Assembly (NCBI GenBank): GCA_963971575.1
Contig: OZ020622.1
Location: forward strand, 16,122,879 to 16,186,878
Direction: 5' to 3'
DNA from: Liopterus haemorrhoidalis
Lineage: Eukaryota; Arthropoda; Insecta; Coleoptera; Dytiscidae
DNA length: 64,000 nucleotides
Of this stretch, positions 54,406-64,000 are shown one piece after another; within the stretch, counting starts at the first letter, position 1; every line of letters starts with the position of its first letter. Below the pieces are notes generated by a model. The model was given only the letters and a program-made list of their open reading frames with translations. It ran no database searches and had not been told where the DNA came from. The translations under genes and the position numbers were made by a program.

Positions 54406-55330
54406 ATAAAAATTGATGTGAAGTGTGAATATTCACACATTGCAGGGTTTCGCAGGTATATAATAAGTGAAGGCGACATACTGAGTGTGTAGGACAAATT
54501 TTACTTTGTAGTGATCACGGCAAAATGAACGATATTTTTAAAATAATTTATCGTCTGTTAATCATATAATAAGACTGGTTATTAAATTTACGCTCTTAAA
54601 AATTAAATGCAACATTTGTAAAAATATAACTAGAATTTTGACAAAATAATTTCAACATAATAAAAATGAAAAAAAAAAAAAACAAAAAATAAAATTCACT
54701 CCGTACTCGAACTCGAAACCCTTCGTTTCCAGCGCATTTTAGCTTACGACACCAGTGCTCTAACCATTACGCTATCGCACGCTTTGCATGTGAGTGTCTT
54801 ACATTGTTATAACTTTTGTACTTTGTGAACCAAAAACCACAAAAAATGCGTTATTTTCCGAAAACATAATCTGATCAAAAATTCCTGTTGTACTATTTCG
54901 GTTCACACCAATATACATTACTTAGAATTTTTTTAGATTTTTAGTTTAAACCATCTAAGTTACAGGGTGTGGAACAAATTTTTTTTTGCACAATTTTGGC
55001 AAAAATCGCATCAAAATAATTTATTTTGCAAAAATAAAAATTTGATCGTTAATCCACGTACTAAGGGCTTTCATTTGATACCCTACTCAGAATTTAAAAA
55101 AAATATTTTTGTTTTCGATGAGCACATATTTGTTTATATTTTTAGCGGGGTATGTTTTTTAGATATTTTAGTATTTTTCCTATGTGCGGGTCAAAGATTT
55201 GTCTAAGAATGCCAAATTTCAACTCTCTAGGTTTAGCCGTTTAGCTACAATTTTTACCGAACAGACAGACAGACAGACGACAAAATGACGGTATAAGGGT
55301 TTTTTGGTCATACCTACAAAACCCTAAAAA
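54406..55330. repeat. Family A repeat, copy 2
   Basis: Same ends and order as 14309-15328. The internal cassette (about 54695-54840) is tRNA-like on the minus strand: A-box-like TAGCGTAATGGTTAGAGCAC and B-box-like GAGTTCGAGTACG. Only a few ACAG units. It ends exactly where the MADF frame starts. Confidence 0.6.
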
Positions 55331-55506
55331 TGAACACCGAGGAAATATTTATAGAATATGTGAGGGAATATCCATTCCTATATGATATATCAGATCTATC
55401 ATGCCATGATAATAGGAAGAAGGACAATGCGTGGCAGCAAATTGTTGAGAATTTTGAGTCCTGCAAAATTTTTTCTTCATCTTTCAGAAGATCTGGAAAA
55501 AGATGA
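55330..55506 (+). pseudogene. MADF-domain fragment (Harbinger-associated)
   Basis: 58 codons: MNTEEIFIEYVREYPFLYDI, then SDLSCHDNRKKDNAWQQIVE and a stop. This is the opening of a MADF (Myb/SANT-like) DNA-binding domain; such proteins are the second gene of PIF/Harbinger elements and also occur in host factors. Truncated after ~45 residues. Its ATG coincides with the end of a family A repeat. Confidence 0.6.
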
Positions 55507-55620
55507 TGAAATTCTCCAAATTCCATCCTATTTTTACCGACCGCCAACATATATAAGGGAGACATTTTTTGATAAAGCAGCATAAATTAAACAAGTACTT
55601 TGTGATGGCGGTCGGTCCTG

Positions 55621-55752
55621 TCATGGCCACAACTGATCTTTAAAAATCTCATGGACCCAAAACCTATGTTTCCGCTGTGGTCTTGCCCGCTCTTCTTTCT
55701 CAGCACAAATTGCAGCCACAACAATTAGCTCCTCTTCCGATGAACTCTCCAT
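55621..55752 (-). pseudogene. HARBI1-type transposase N-terminus
   Basis: 43 residues: MESSSEEELIVVAAICAEKE, then ERARPQRKHRFWVHEIFKDQ and a stop. The acidic start and the RK.RFWVH..F motif match Harbinger transposase N-termini. It is cut off by the junction repeat shared with 8270 and 49755. It faces the MADF fragment (convergent), a known gene order for these elements. Confidence 0.6.
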
Positions 55753-56234
55753 TGCATCCAACGCAGCTGATCTAAAACTGGGATTGTTTCAAACGTCTGG
55801 TTCTGCAAGTGCCGTGCTGGCTGTTCATAATGGACTTCGTGCTTAATAGATAATAAACATTTTACGAAGTCGCCGTATCTTATCCACAACGCATAGTGAA
55901 CAGTCAATTTATATTTAAAATCCTGCAGACATAATAATTCCACTGTTTTAATAAAACAAAAAGCTTTTGTTATTCAAAAAATACCTACAAAATTCGCTTA
56001 CTGTCTATTATATTTTTTTATTTACGTTTTAAAATAATTACTTATAATTAAACATAAAGGGCGGCAAAAATTATTTTTGCCAAAAACGGCAGAAGAGCTA
56101 GATCGGGTGGGTCCCTTGTTAAACAGTCAAAAGTTATTTCCTATATCTTAAAAAACACAATAACTGTGGAAAATGAAAACCCTATGCATAACTTTAAAAT
56201 AAATTCACGGTATAGTGAAAGTAAATAAAATTAC

Positions 56235-56564
56235 CTGTGCTGTGTTCACAATGATCAATATTGTAGCAACAACACTTCCCAGCAACATGTAGTCGGACAA
56301 AACGTGTCCATTGGGCGATAAGCCATCTTTGTATGTACCATATGGGATTAAAAATAATACTAATGAAGTAAAACAGCCGTGCAGAGCGCTTCGAAAAAAC
56401 TCCTTCTTGTTAAAAAATAAATTAAGATGTCCCGGCCTATACAGTTGAGGATAGAGTAGGGAATTCTTATCATTGACATCCTGATCAAAAATACCCAATG
56501 CGAGGACTGGCAGAGATGTATAAAATAAATTGTATACAGATATAAACATTTCATCAAAAACAGT
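56235..56564 (-). CDS. ATP8B: ATP8B-type phospholipid flippase, exon with helices 6-8
   Basis: Exactly 110 codons: TVFDEMFISVYNLFYTSLPV, then LALGIFDQDV (helix 6 and the conserved FDQDV loop), RPGHLNLFFNKKEFF, helix 7 (LVLFLIPYGTYKDGLSP) and helix 8 (VVATILIIVNTAQ). The acceptor is TTTTCAG|ACTG and the donor CACAG|GTAATT. Phase 0 at both ends agrees with its neighbours. Confidence 0.93.
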
Positions 56565-56764
56565 CTGAAAAATTAAATATAAATTAATTACAATTTTGGT
56601 ACATAAACTGTATTGCAAAAAAAGTAATACCAGCTAGAGGAAATGCCTCATTAGTATCATAAATATCAATCACAATTTAAAAAGATATCGGTTGGCCAAT
56701 TTTTTTAAATACAAATTACTTCGTTCGTACACTATTTCTAGTACACTCTGTGTTTAGCAAGCTA

Positions 56765-57658
56765 TAGTCTGTATAATAAGAAGTCCTTGTTGATTTCTGG
56801 CGAACTATAAGAGAGAAAAGCAAAAACTAAAAATAATTTAAAAATCTACTGTAAATATTATTACGCTACTACCTAATAATTGGTCCAATCTCCATTATTA
56901 TCAATTATTGCTGGGCATCTTTTCGGTACACTTTCTACCAGCTCTTCGGCATACTTTGGCAGTAATCTCCATATCTGCCCTATTTGACGAGTTAGCTGAT
57001 CCAAAATTTGAATGTTTTTTATTAGAAGCTTATATTTCATGTAAAAACTAGATTCATTAGAGAAAACCACATCACTCCAATCGCGGTCTAAATTTTTCTT
57101 GGCCCAAGCGAGTCATTTTTCGATATGTTTCACCTATAATAATGGTTTTTGTTTGGTGCTGCTGAATTTAATGCCATTTTCAATTAAACGACTTCTCAGG
57201 GTCATAGACTTAACTTAATGTTCTTTTTGAACAAAATTGCCTGATATTTACGTAAAAATAACATAGGATTATTTTTAAAAACGTTTTTAAAAAATCACTT
57301 TATCTTGTTTTTTAGTGGTCACTTTTTTAACACATGATTAGGTAAATCGTCGACAATTTTATAACGTTTCACCCAATACTTCACAAAGTCTACTGATTTG
57401 TGTATATATTTTGCTGCACTTGAAAAGGACATTTTTGGCTCTTTTGGGTGGGTACATAAAAATACCGCTCAAAACGTTTTGCATAAATAGCACTCATTAT
57501 TACACAACAGCACTACTGAAACACAAAACACTAACTAAACAATTTTTATTATCAGGCATATTAGGTCTTGGATGTTCTTATCATGTTTGAACCTGTTTAG
57601 TATTTGTGCACATGCCTGATCCTGAGTTATAAGCATGTACGACTTATTATACAGACTG
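56765..57658 (-). mobile_element. Deleted Tc1-like element
   Basis: Inverted ends (C/T)AGTCTGTATAATAAG on both sides with TA outside (56763-56764, 57659-57660). 894 bp. Only parts of the transposase remain. It lies in the flippase intron. Confidence 0.65.
56873..57120 (-). pseudogene. Tc1-like transposase with the catalytic middle deleted
   Basis: Reads WAKKNLDRDWSDVVFSNESS across frames, then directly WRLLPKYAEELVESVPKRCP and AIIDNNGDWTNY. The first catalytic Asp of FSDES is Asn here. The region with the second and third residues is gone, leaving a continuous 65-residue frame (56873-57070). Confidence 0.6.
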
Positions 57659-57721
57659 TAAATATTAACTTCTCTTTCCCTCTAGCTGTAATTTGTTTTG
57701 TTTATTTGTTTCAAATCTTAC

Positions 57722-57945
57722 CTGTGCACTAAACCCACAGAAAAATGCGAACCAAAAATGGCATAACGTAAAAGCAAAGTTCTTATTAAAAAAATAACGA
57801 AGAAAATTGCACATTCTATAATAAGACCATCTCCCGTGAACCAAGAGTAGTCTTTCCAAAAATCTAAATTGTGCTATTGAATAATCAGATGCTAACACCG
57901 CCTGCATGCCCTCTTGACCGGATATTCCAACACCTATATGTGCAG
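57722..57945 (-). CDS. ATP8B: ATP8B-type phospholipid flippase, exon with helix 5
   Basis: 224 bp: [20 protein letters not shown], then [20 protein letters not shown] and [20 protein letters not shown], ending GFSAQ at CACAG|GTAAGA. Helix 5 carries the lysine of the FxxKN motif that P4-ATPases use in lipid translocation. It joins the previous exon as AAAG|CTGCA within Lys-Ala-Ala. Confidence 0.94.
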
Positions 57946-58506
57946 CTGAAACAAGCAATATTTATAGATAACAGATTATTGTCACTAACCTATGAACTCA
58001 TGGGAAAACAACAAAAAAAAAAAACGATCGTACTGGGTTTCGATTTTAAACGCTTAGCAAGAGGCGGTCATTTCAGTCAGTGGCCAAGTCATAAAATAGT
58101 CTGTACAGTGCCTAATTTAATTTTTCTGTATTCGTATTACATAATGCTAGATTATGTCCGAATCATAGAAGATAAAATATACATTATTTGGTTTTTTGGT
58201 TAATGTTCCGTATAAGTCCACCAGGCATAACTCGTCAGACAGAACGTGTATGCTAGTTGGAATGAAATTTGGTCTAGACGAAGCGCCGCCCCTTTCTTTC
58301 AAAATATAACATTTACGATTCTGAAATCTAAATAAGTACTTGATAGTTATACGTTTTGAAATCCAAGCAATTATTTAATAAGTGTTTGTTAACATTTAGC
58401 TCGTATTAAGGTTTTTAAAGAAAAACTTGAATAACGAAATTTCAGTATTTATACGCTTAAAGTCATATTTAAATAGTTTGAATGAGATTTATAGTATACA
58501 TATGTT
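57946..58506. other. Unassigned flippase intron sequence
   Basis: A poly-A run at 58011-58024 and an incidental frame (57871-58203 overlaps the exon antisense). No element recognised. Confidence 0.3.
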
Positions 58507-59520
58507 GAAAAATTGATGTGAAGTGTGAATTTTCACACATTGCAGGGTTTTGCAGGTATTTAATAACTGAATGATGATTATTTGGGATGCCAAAACAAAT
58601 TTTATGTCAAAATATTTTTTTATGAATTTTAATTCGAATGCCTAATACCATTATTTAAGTTTCTAAATATGTGCAGTATTTTTTTTACATAGCAAGGTTC
58701 ATTAAGATTTTGAAAATTGCGCCTATGGCTTCTATTGGTTGCTTAAATCATTAGCCACGCCCTCTGATTTCGTATACATCAAACAGAATTAAATTATAAT
58801 TTCAACACTTTCCACTGGTTATTAAATTTACGCTTTTAAAAATTATATGCAACATTTGCCAAAATATAGCTAGAATTTTTACTGTTAAATTTTTTAATTT
58901 TTAATATTAAATAATTTAAACAAAAGAAAACTGCAAAAAAAAAAAAAATTAAAATTGACAGGATTCGAACTCTAGTTTGCAAGTTAACTGTGTTTAGCAA
59001 ATTAGAAAACCAATGACTAAACACACATCGCTATCAGCGCTGACGTCTGAACTTGGTTACATAGCGAATTAAATATTTAACATATTTTGGTTAAAAACAC
59101 AAAAAATGCATTATTTTCCGAAAACATAATCTGATCAAAAATTCCTGTTGTACTATTCCGGTTCACACCAATATACATTACTTAGAATTTTTTCACATTT
59201 TTAGTTTAATCCATCTGGGCTACAGGGTGTGGGACAAAAATTTTTTTGCACAATTTTGGCAAAAATCTCGTCAAAATAATTTATTTTGCAAAAATAAAAT
59301 TTTGATCGTTAATCCACGTACTAAGGGCTTTCATTTGATACCCTACTCAGAATTTAAAATTTTTTTTTTTTTTTTCGATGAGCACATATTTGTTTATATT
59401 TTTAGGGGGATATGTTTTTTAGATGTTTTAGTATTTTTCCTATGTGCGGGTCAAAAAGTTGTACAATCATGCCAAATTTCAACTCTCTAGGTTTAGCCGT
59501 TTGACTACAATTTTTACCGA

Positions 59521-59578
<58 letters not shown>

Positions 59579-59630
59579 GACAAAATGACGGTATAAGGGT
59601 TTTTTGGTCATACCTACAAAACCCTAAAAA
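58507..59630. repeat. Family A repeat, copy 3
   Basis: Closely similar to copies 1 and 2 outside the cassette at about 58950-59045, which has a B box AGAGTTCGAATCC on the minus strand but differs otherwise. Its ACAG tract is greatly expanded (59521-59578). It ends GGGTTTTTTGG...CCAAAA-type hairpin and CCCTAAAAA. Confidence 0.6.
59521..59578 (+). repeat. (ACAG)n microsatellite
   Basis: About 14 perfect tetranucleotide units. The same place in family A copy 2 has about 3-4 and copy 1 about 2-3. The frame reading LSVCLSVCLSVC on the minus strand is only this repeat. Confidence 0.95.
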
Positions 59631-61039
59631 TACTAACTTTATTAAAAGACAGAATCCTCAAATTATCAATATATTCCGACCTACCAATTTTATGTCTGAA
59701 ATAGAACATTCCGTTTTTCATCGCATTCATACATACCAAATTATGTAAATGTATTAAAAATGTATAAAGCATTTATATATCTTCACTATATGCAAACAAA
59801 CAATGATAAAACTAGTAGGCAAATGCAGAGCCGTGAAAATCGCCACAGAATACCTTTTTATATAAAATTATCCATCCTTTTTATAACTCTTTGAAGTTGT
59901 ACGCGATAAAATTTAGCTATCACATTTTGGGTTTAAATTTGGAAAAAAATGGATAGCATTTATATCACATTGCAATTATATAAATCAGGAGTCTGGGAAC
60001 TTTTTGGGACATTTACATTCAGACACAATCAGACCCTCATTCATACATCATCTTAACACCTCTTTCATATCCTTACTCTCCATATTACTTAAAAAATTGA
60101 AATAATTATCAGCCATTTTCCAAGTTTCAGGAACTATGTAAATAACACCTGTGTAGACACCGTTCTCCCTTGATTCTAAATTGCACAAAAGTTGTGTCTG
60201 ATTACACCGAGCACATATGCAAGAATGATTACTATTGGTTCCCCACTCTTACATATATTCTATTCTAAACATACAGCCTAGTTCTAATTTGACGCGGTGG
60301 ACTTATACGGAACATTAACCGTAACCCATTATTTTGTTTTATACAGGGTTGGGATAAAGTATGGATCCATGGAAATATCTCTGAAGTGGAAATAATGGTT
60401 TTAATGAAATTTTGTACGTAAGGGTAATGGCACATGGAGCATACGATGCGCATATTTTAGTTTCCATTGAACTTCCGGTTTAACCGGAAACAACACCAAT
60501 GTTTCTACACACCAGCAAATGTTCTACTCAAAACTACTCTGGAAATTTTTGCATGTGGAACACTTTAGTTGAGTATTTAGTGGAAAGAGGCGCTGCTATC
60601 TTACGAATTAACAAATTTCAATGGAAAACTATCCTAAATGTACAAATTATTTTAAATTTTACATATTTATGATAAGATAAATGGATTTTATTTTATATTA
60701 AAAAAATACACAGTTATAATTGCGTGATAAATCTTTAACAAGTTTGAATTGCATCAGCTGTTTACCCCCACTACAAAGGAACTCCAAGTTCTAAAATAAA
60801 GGTACGTACTTCAGGGGACGGGGGAAGGAAATTCTGGTGTCTAGTTGAAAGTGTGAAGTTCTTTGACTTGGACCAACTAGCGAACTGTTCGGAGCAACTC
60901 CGAGTTACTCTTTACAGCAACCTGGAAAGCGCCTTATATGACGTCAATAGAACTAAGCGTTTGACGCCATGACACTTGCCAACAACTAACAAGCTATCGC
61001 CAAGAATTTGGAGAGAAGTCGCTAACTTATTTAGTTCTC
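59631..61039. other. Unassigned flippase intron sequence
   Basis: CTTCCGGTTTAACCGGAA (60474-60491) echoes the palindrome at 13590. TACAGGGTTGGGATAAAGTA at 60342 looks like a repeat end. No gene. Confidence 0.3.
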
Positions 61040-61800
61040 GACCAAAAGATAATAATAATAATAATAATAAATCTTTATTAGTGAAATGCATTACATTTAT
61101 CATTGCGTCACAATTAACTTAACCTAATATACTTAACTAGAAAAAATTAAACATAAAAATTATAATATAAAATATAGTTTTCCCTGTTTGGGAAATAAAG
61201 AAAAAATTCATTGAATAGACTGTAGGTTAATTTTCTGGAGCTATATAATTTATATTTGAGTCAGTCTCATATTCTGCAATATTATAATATGCCTTTTTTA
61301 TTAAGATTTTTTTTAACATAGATTTAAATTTGACTTTTGATAGGCATTTGATTTCCGCAGGCAACTTATTAAATAAATTTATCCCAACTATGTTTGGTTG
61401 ATTTCTAATGAGATATCGGGTATAAGGTACTTTGATATTATGTTTATTTCTAGTGTTGTACCCATGGATGTCACTATAAGTATGGAAACTGTTGCTATTT
61501 TCTTTAATGTGTGTCAAAATGTTTAAGAGATAGAGCGACGGGAGTGTTAATATCTCATGTTGAATGAAAAGCTCCCTGCAAGGGGTGTTCCACTTAACTT
61601 TACTAAGAATTCGAATAGATCGTTTTTGTAAGCGAAACAGTCTTATTGAATCTACAGAGTTCCCCAACAGAATTATGCCGTATGCTAAAGTAGACTGCAC
61701 GTATGAAAAATAGATGATTTTAGATGTCATGTAGCTTGTGATTTTGCTCAATTTTAAAAGAGCAAAATTGAATTTATTTATTTTACCAGCCACAGATCAC
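61040..61800 (-). mobile_element. 5'-truncated LINE with (TAA)n-type tail
   Basis: Minus-strand element: coding end at 61227-61793, a ~150-bp 3' UTR, and an (AAT)n run at 61050-61070 as tail. AGTCGCTAACTT occurs on both sides (61016 and 61812) and may be part of the target duplication, though short extra sequence separates it from the element. Confidence 0.65.
61227..61793 (-). CDS. LINE ORF2 C-terminal region, open frame
   Basis: 188 residues without a stop: YFSYVQSTLAYGIILLGNSV, FRLQKRSIRIL, CRELFIQHEILTLPSLYLLN, then GYNTRNKHNIKVPYTRYLIR and INLFNKLPAEIKCL. The Q...L.YGI..WG, LQKR.IR.I and HxYNTR......P......Q blocks are typical of the C-terminal half of CR1/jockey-like ORF2 after the RT palm. 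The catalytic FADD box is lost with the 5' truncation. The uninterrupted frame suggests a fairly recent insertion. Confidence 0.7.
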   Translation of the reverse strand: MAGKINKFNFALLKLSKITSYMTSKIIYFSYVQSTLAYGIILLGNSVDSIRLFRLQKRSIRILSKVKWNTPCRELFIQHEILTLPSLYLLNILTHIKENSNSFHTYSDIHGYNTRNKHNIKVPYTRYLIRNQPNIVGINLFNKLPAEIKCLSKVKFKSMLKKILIKKAYYNIAEYETDSNINYIAPEN

Positions 61801-61902
61801 TAAAACATTTAGTCGCTAACTTGGGAGAAAAGTAGTCAACTTTAGTTGCTCAGCATTTAGAATCGACACCCTGATTTAAAATCTACATGTTAATTCACTT
61901 AC

Positions 61903-62183
61903 CTTTAATCATAGAAACATCGTTAGCACCATCTCCTATCGCCAACGTAACAGCATTCTTATGTTTCTTAATCAGTTCCACAACTAAAGCTTTTTGTAAT
62001 GGTGTTACTCTGCAGCATATAACAGATCGACATTGACTAACTACGTCCAGGAACATGTGCTCCATCGAGTGGTTCAGACAATGAACTAACGAATGGCCAT
62101 TGATAACAATTGCAAAACCAGCGTTAACTTCATCTCCATTATCTGGAGGATCTTGAGAACCTCCACGGTATTCTAGTTCCGTA
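61903..62183 (-). CDS. ATP8B: ATP8B-type phospholipid flippase, exon with the P-domain hinge
   Basis: 281 bp: ELEYRGGSQDPPDNGDEVNA, GFAIVINGHSLVHCL, CRSVICCRVTPLQKALVVEL and NAVTLAIGDGANDVSMIK. GDGxND is the conserved Mg-binding hinge motif of P-type ATPases, and CCRVTPLQKA is characteristic of P4 flippases. The acceptor is TTCCCCAG|TACGG and the donor AAAG|GTAAGT. The actuator domain, phosphorylation site and helices 1-4 would lie beyond the right edge; I see no further exon in 62184-64000. Confidence 0.95.
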
Positions 62184-63212
62184 CTGGGGAATAAAATTTT
62201 GTTAAAGTGGTAATAGTTAAGTTAGTCAGGAGACATTGAAGTTAGATATAAACTAACAGATTCACGAAGCATATTATTTATGATTAAATAATCAACTATG
62301 TATGTTATTTGAATACCTTATAGCAAAAAAAGACGATTAAATACTGACAGTACAAGATTATAACAATGAATATATGATACGTAAAATAATTATATAAAAT
62401 CTGAAATGGTGAATATTATACGATGTCGAAAGCCTGATGTAAAGTGAGAACACATTTCAGGGTTTTGTAGACAATTTAAATTGAGGCAAATTTTTTGGAT
62501 TAAAATCACATTAAAATCAAGAAACTTTTCAAAATATTTTTCGTCCATTAACCTATGAATTAAGCAATGGCGTAATTATGGGCCTGCTACGCCCGAAACC
62601 GCGGAGGGGGCAACCATTTGGCCCCTACATGATTGCCCCCTCCGCGGAACCTCCGATCGAACCTCTAAATTAAGTTTTTTTTTTTTTTTGTAGTTTAGTC
62701 GCCCTAGTCGAACACAGTCGATAAAACTAGTAAGGGACAGAAAAAAATGGGGGGGGGGCAAAAATGAAGTTACAACACTGGTATTACCTGTTTGAAACTC
62801 GAAACTCGATAAAAAAAAATCACGTGTAATCCAGATGAAAGAAAGGTAATTCACTTTCAGGTGAACAGTAATATCCTACTATTATTATTGATTGATATTA
62901 TACAATATTTCTTTTTAGTATGTACTATTATAAATAAAATTAACTAAGTTGAACAACTTCAAAGTCCAAACTGTCTCCTGGAACGGACTGTGTTCGAAAT
63001 TTGAGATTGCATTACTATGTCTTTTCAATTTTTCAAAGCCTTCTGAGAGATAATAGGTCGATTTTTTTTAATTTATGGCGTCAATCTCTCCTAAGTAAAA
63101 AGGTGTTTCAAATATAATTTTTGAACGTTAACCCATGAAATAAATAAATAAATAAATAATAATAGATGATTTTGGGCAATTTTAAATATATGATGATTTT
63201 CGAAGAATAATA
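62184..63212. other. Flippase intron: family A scrap, GC-rich hairpin, simple repeats
   Basis: 62430-62475 resembles the family A start (TGATGTAAAGTGAGAA). 62599-62647 is a GC-rich hairpin. There is a 10-G run at 62750 and an (AAAT)n tract at 63137-63158. No gene. Confidence 0.35.
62599..62647. repeat. GC-rich hairpin, 15-bp stem
   Basis: CCGCGGAGGGGGCAA (62599-62613) and TTGCCCCCTCCGCGG (62633-62647) with a 19-nt loop, a striking GC-rich island in AT-rich DNA. Possibly the core of a MITE. Confidence 0.8.
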
Positions 63213-63941
63213 CTCTCTTCGTCCGCAAATATGGTATACTTTACTTTAAAAAATGTGGGATTAACGAAAGTAATATTATCTTGATCTTTTTTGTTTTTAT
63301 TTATAAATAAGTGGTTGCTAGGCAACTAATAAACAAATGGCGCATGTGTCAAAAATAATACATAAAAAAAGCGTATTTTAGACAAATTAAAGTGACAACC
63401 GCTGTTCGAACAAAATGCCGAATTTTGATCAAAATTGTGTGAATTGCAAGGAAGAAGTTCCAAATCGACTAAAGTCACAACCGCCAAATAGTCCAGCTCA
63501 TAATGTATAGGATCTTGGCATTTTCAAATCTGTACAATCCTTACAACATACAGCTTCACCGAATACAATCGACGAACTGAATGAATGCGTACAAAATGCA
63601 TTAAAGATACAAACCCTTGATAATGTTTTGCTAACATTGCAAACTTGTCTAGAAGCAACCATGTTAGCAAAGGTGGGAATTCCTACAAGATTCCGCACGT
63701 TAATAAGGCAAAATTTCATCGTAAGGAACGATTACAAACAACATTATCATGTTCCATACGAGCTGTGGAGACAGCCACGTCCTTGTTAAATTAATTTTTT
63801 TTGTATTATTCTTTGTTTTACTAGATATTTGTAACTATTTCATAAATAAAATCATTCTAATTAATTAAAATTGTAAATGTATATCATATTTTCAGATAAG
63901 AAAAAAATCAAAATGTATACCATATTTTCGGATGGAGGGAG
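63213..63941 (+). mobile_element. Plant-type (DD39D-like) mariner, copy 2
   Basis: Ends CTCTCTTCGTCCGCAAATAT and (reverse complement of right) CTCCCTCCATCCGAAAATAT, flanked by TA (63211-63212, 63942-63943). The right terminus is partly duplicated (GTATA.CATATTTTC at 63879 and 63916). The interior reads QPPNSPAHNV, a stop, DLGIF, then ASPNTIDELNECVQNALK and TLDNVLLTLQTCLEAT: the same C-terminal fragment as copy 1. Confidence 0.75.
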
Positions 63942-63972
63942 TATCAAAAATTCCGAGGGTAATATTCTAGTT

Positions 63973-64000
63973 CATAGGTTCTCAAACTGGGGTACGCGAA
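63973..64000. mobile_element. Start of a second CATAGGTTCTCAAACT hAT MITE
   Basis: CATAGGTTCTCAAACTGGGG then TACGCG, identical to the left end at 6310. It runs off the window. Confidence 0.65.

Noticed and set aside
59402..59611. Minus-strand frame with LSVCLSVCLSVC
   Set aside because: Produced entirely by the ACAG microsatellite.

Overview
The window looks like a piece of a large, AT-rich insect nuclear genome. It carries exons of two conserved single-copy animal genes, both on the minus strand, with canonical GT/AG introns of up to 25 kb. Most of the rest is transposable-element (TE) debris: hAT, Tc1/mariner, pogo/Tigger, PIF/Harbinger, P-element-like THAP relics, non-LTR retrotransposon tails, tRNA-derived SINEs and Penelope-like inserts. 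The glutamate dehydrogenase protein fits insect orthologues best; I cannot place the order or species.

Host genes. (1) Mitochondrial glutamate dehydrogenase: exon 1 (33879-34287) with the start codon and presequence, exon 2 (8447-8647) with the catalytic lysine motif, and exon 3 (5009-5400) with the NAD-binding GFGNVG. The remaining C-terminal exons lie off the left edge. Intron 1 is about 25.2 kb and intron 2 about 3.0 kb. (2) An ATP8B-type phospholipid flippase (P4-ATPase): four last exons at 61903-62183, 57722-57945, 56235-56564 and 52155-52718 (stop codon included). Its 5' part lies off the right edge. About 18 kb of repeats separate the two genes.

Region by region. 1-5 kb (beyond GDH exon 3): a Tigger-like element end, a SINE tail, a LINE scrap and an IS630-like relic. 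5-34 kb (GDH introns): nested MITEs, a three-deep nest at 8.87-10.82 kb, two THAP relics, a LINE tail, an apparently intact pogo-type transposon with a 658-residue transposase (19818-22915), an internally deleted mariner (25033-25959), and a Penelope-like inverted pair of arms carrying hammerhead ribozymes (26566-27219). 34-52 kb (intergenic): a second, older ribozyme-bearing inverted element (36936-37388), a 138-bp solo ribozyme unit (38728-38865), a run of hAT MITEs with intact 8-bp duplications, and a Tc1 element broken by a LINE and a Tigger MITE (45288-49006). 52-64 kb (flippase introns): two copies of a mariner with plant-type DD39D features, two further copies of a ~1-kb tRNA-like repeat (a third copy lies at 14.3 kb), Harbinger remnants and a LINE tail.

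Most unusual signals: intact hammerhead ribozyme motifs in Penelope-like inserts that all have 12-bp target duplications; one ~38-40 bp minisatellite module found inside five hAT MITEs with four different kinds of terminus; Stowaway-like DD39D mariners in an animal genome; PCNA-interaction (PIP) boxes kept at the C-termini of two pogo/Tigger remnants; and a ~1-kb repeat whose three copies differ mainly in an internal tRNA-like cassette. Everything was read by eye; boundaries backed by target-site duplications are exact, others are approximate.
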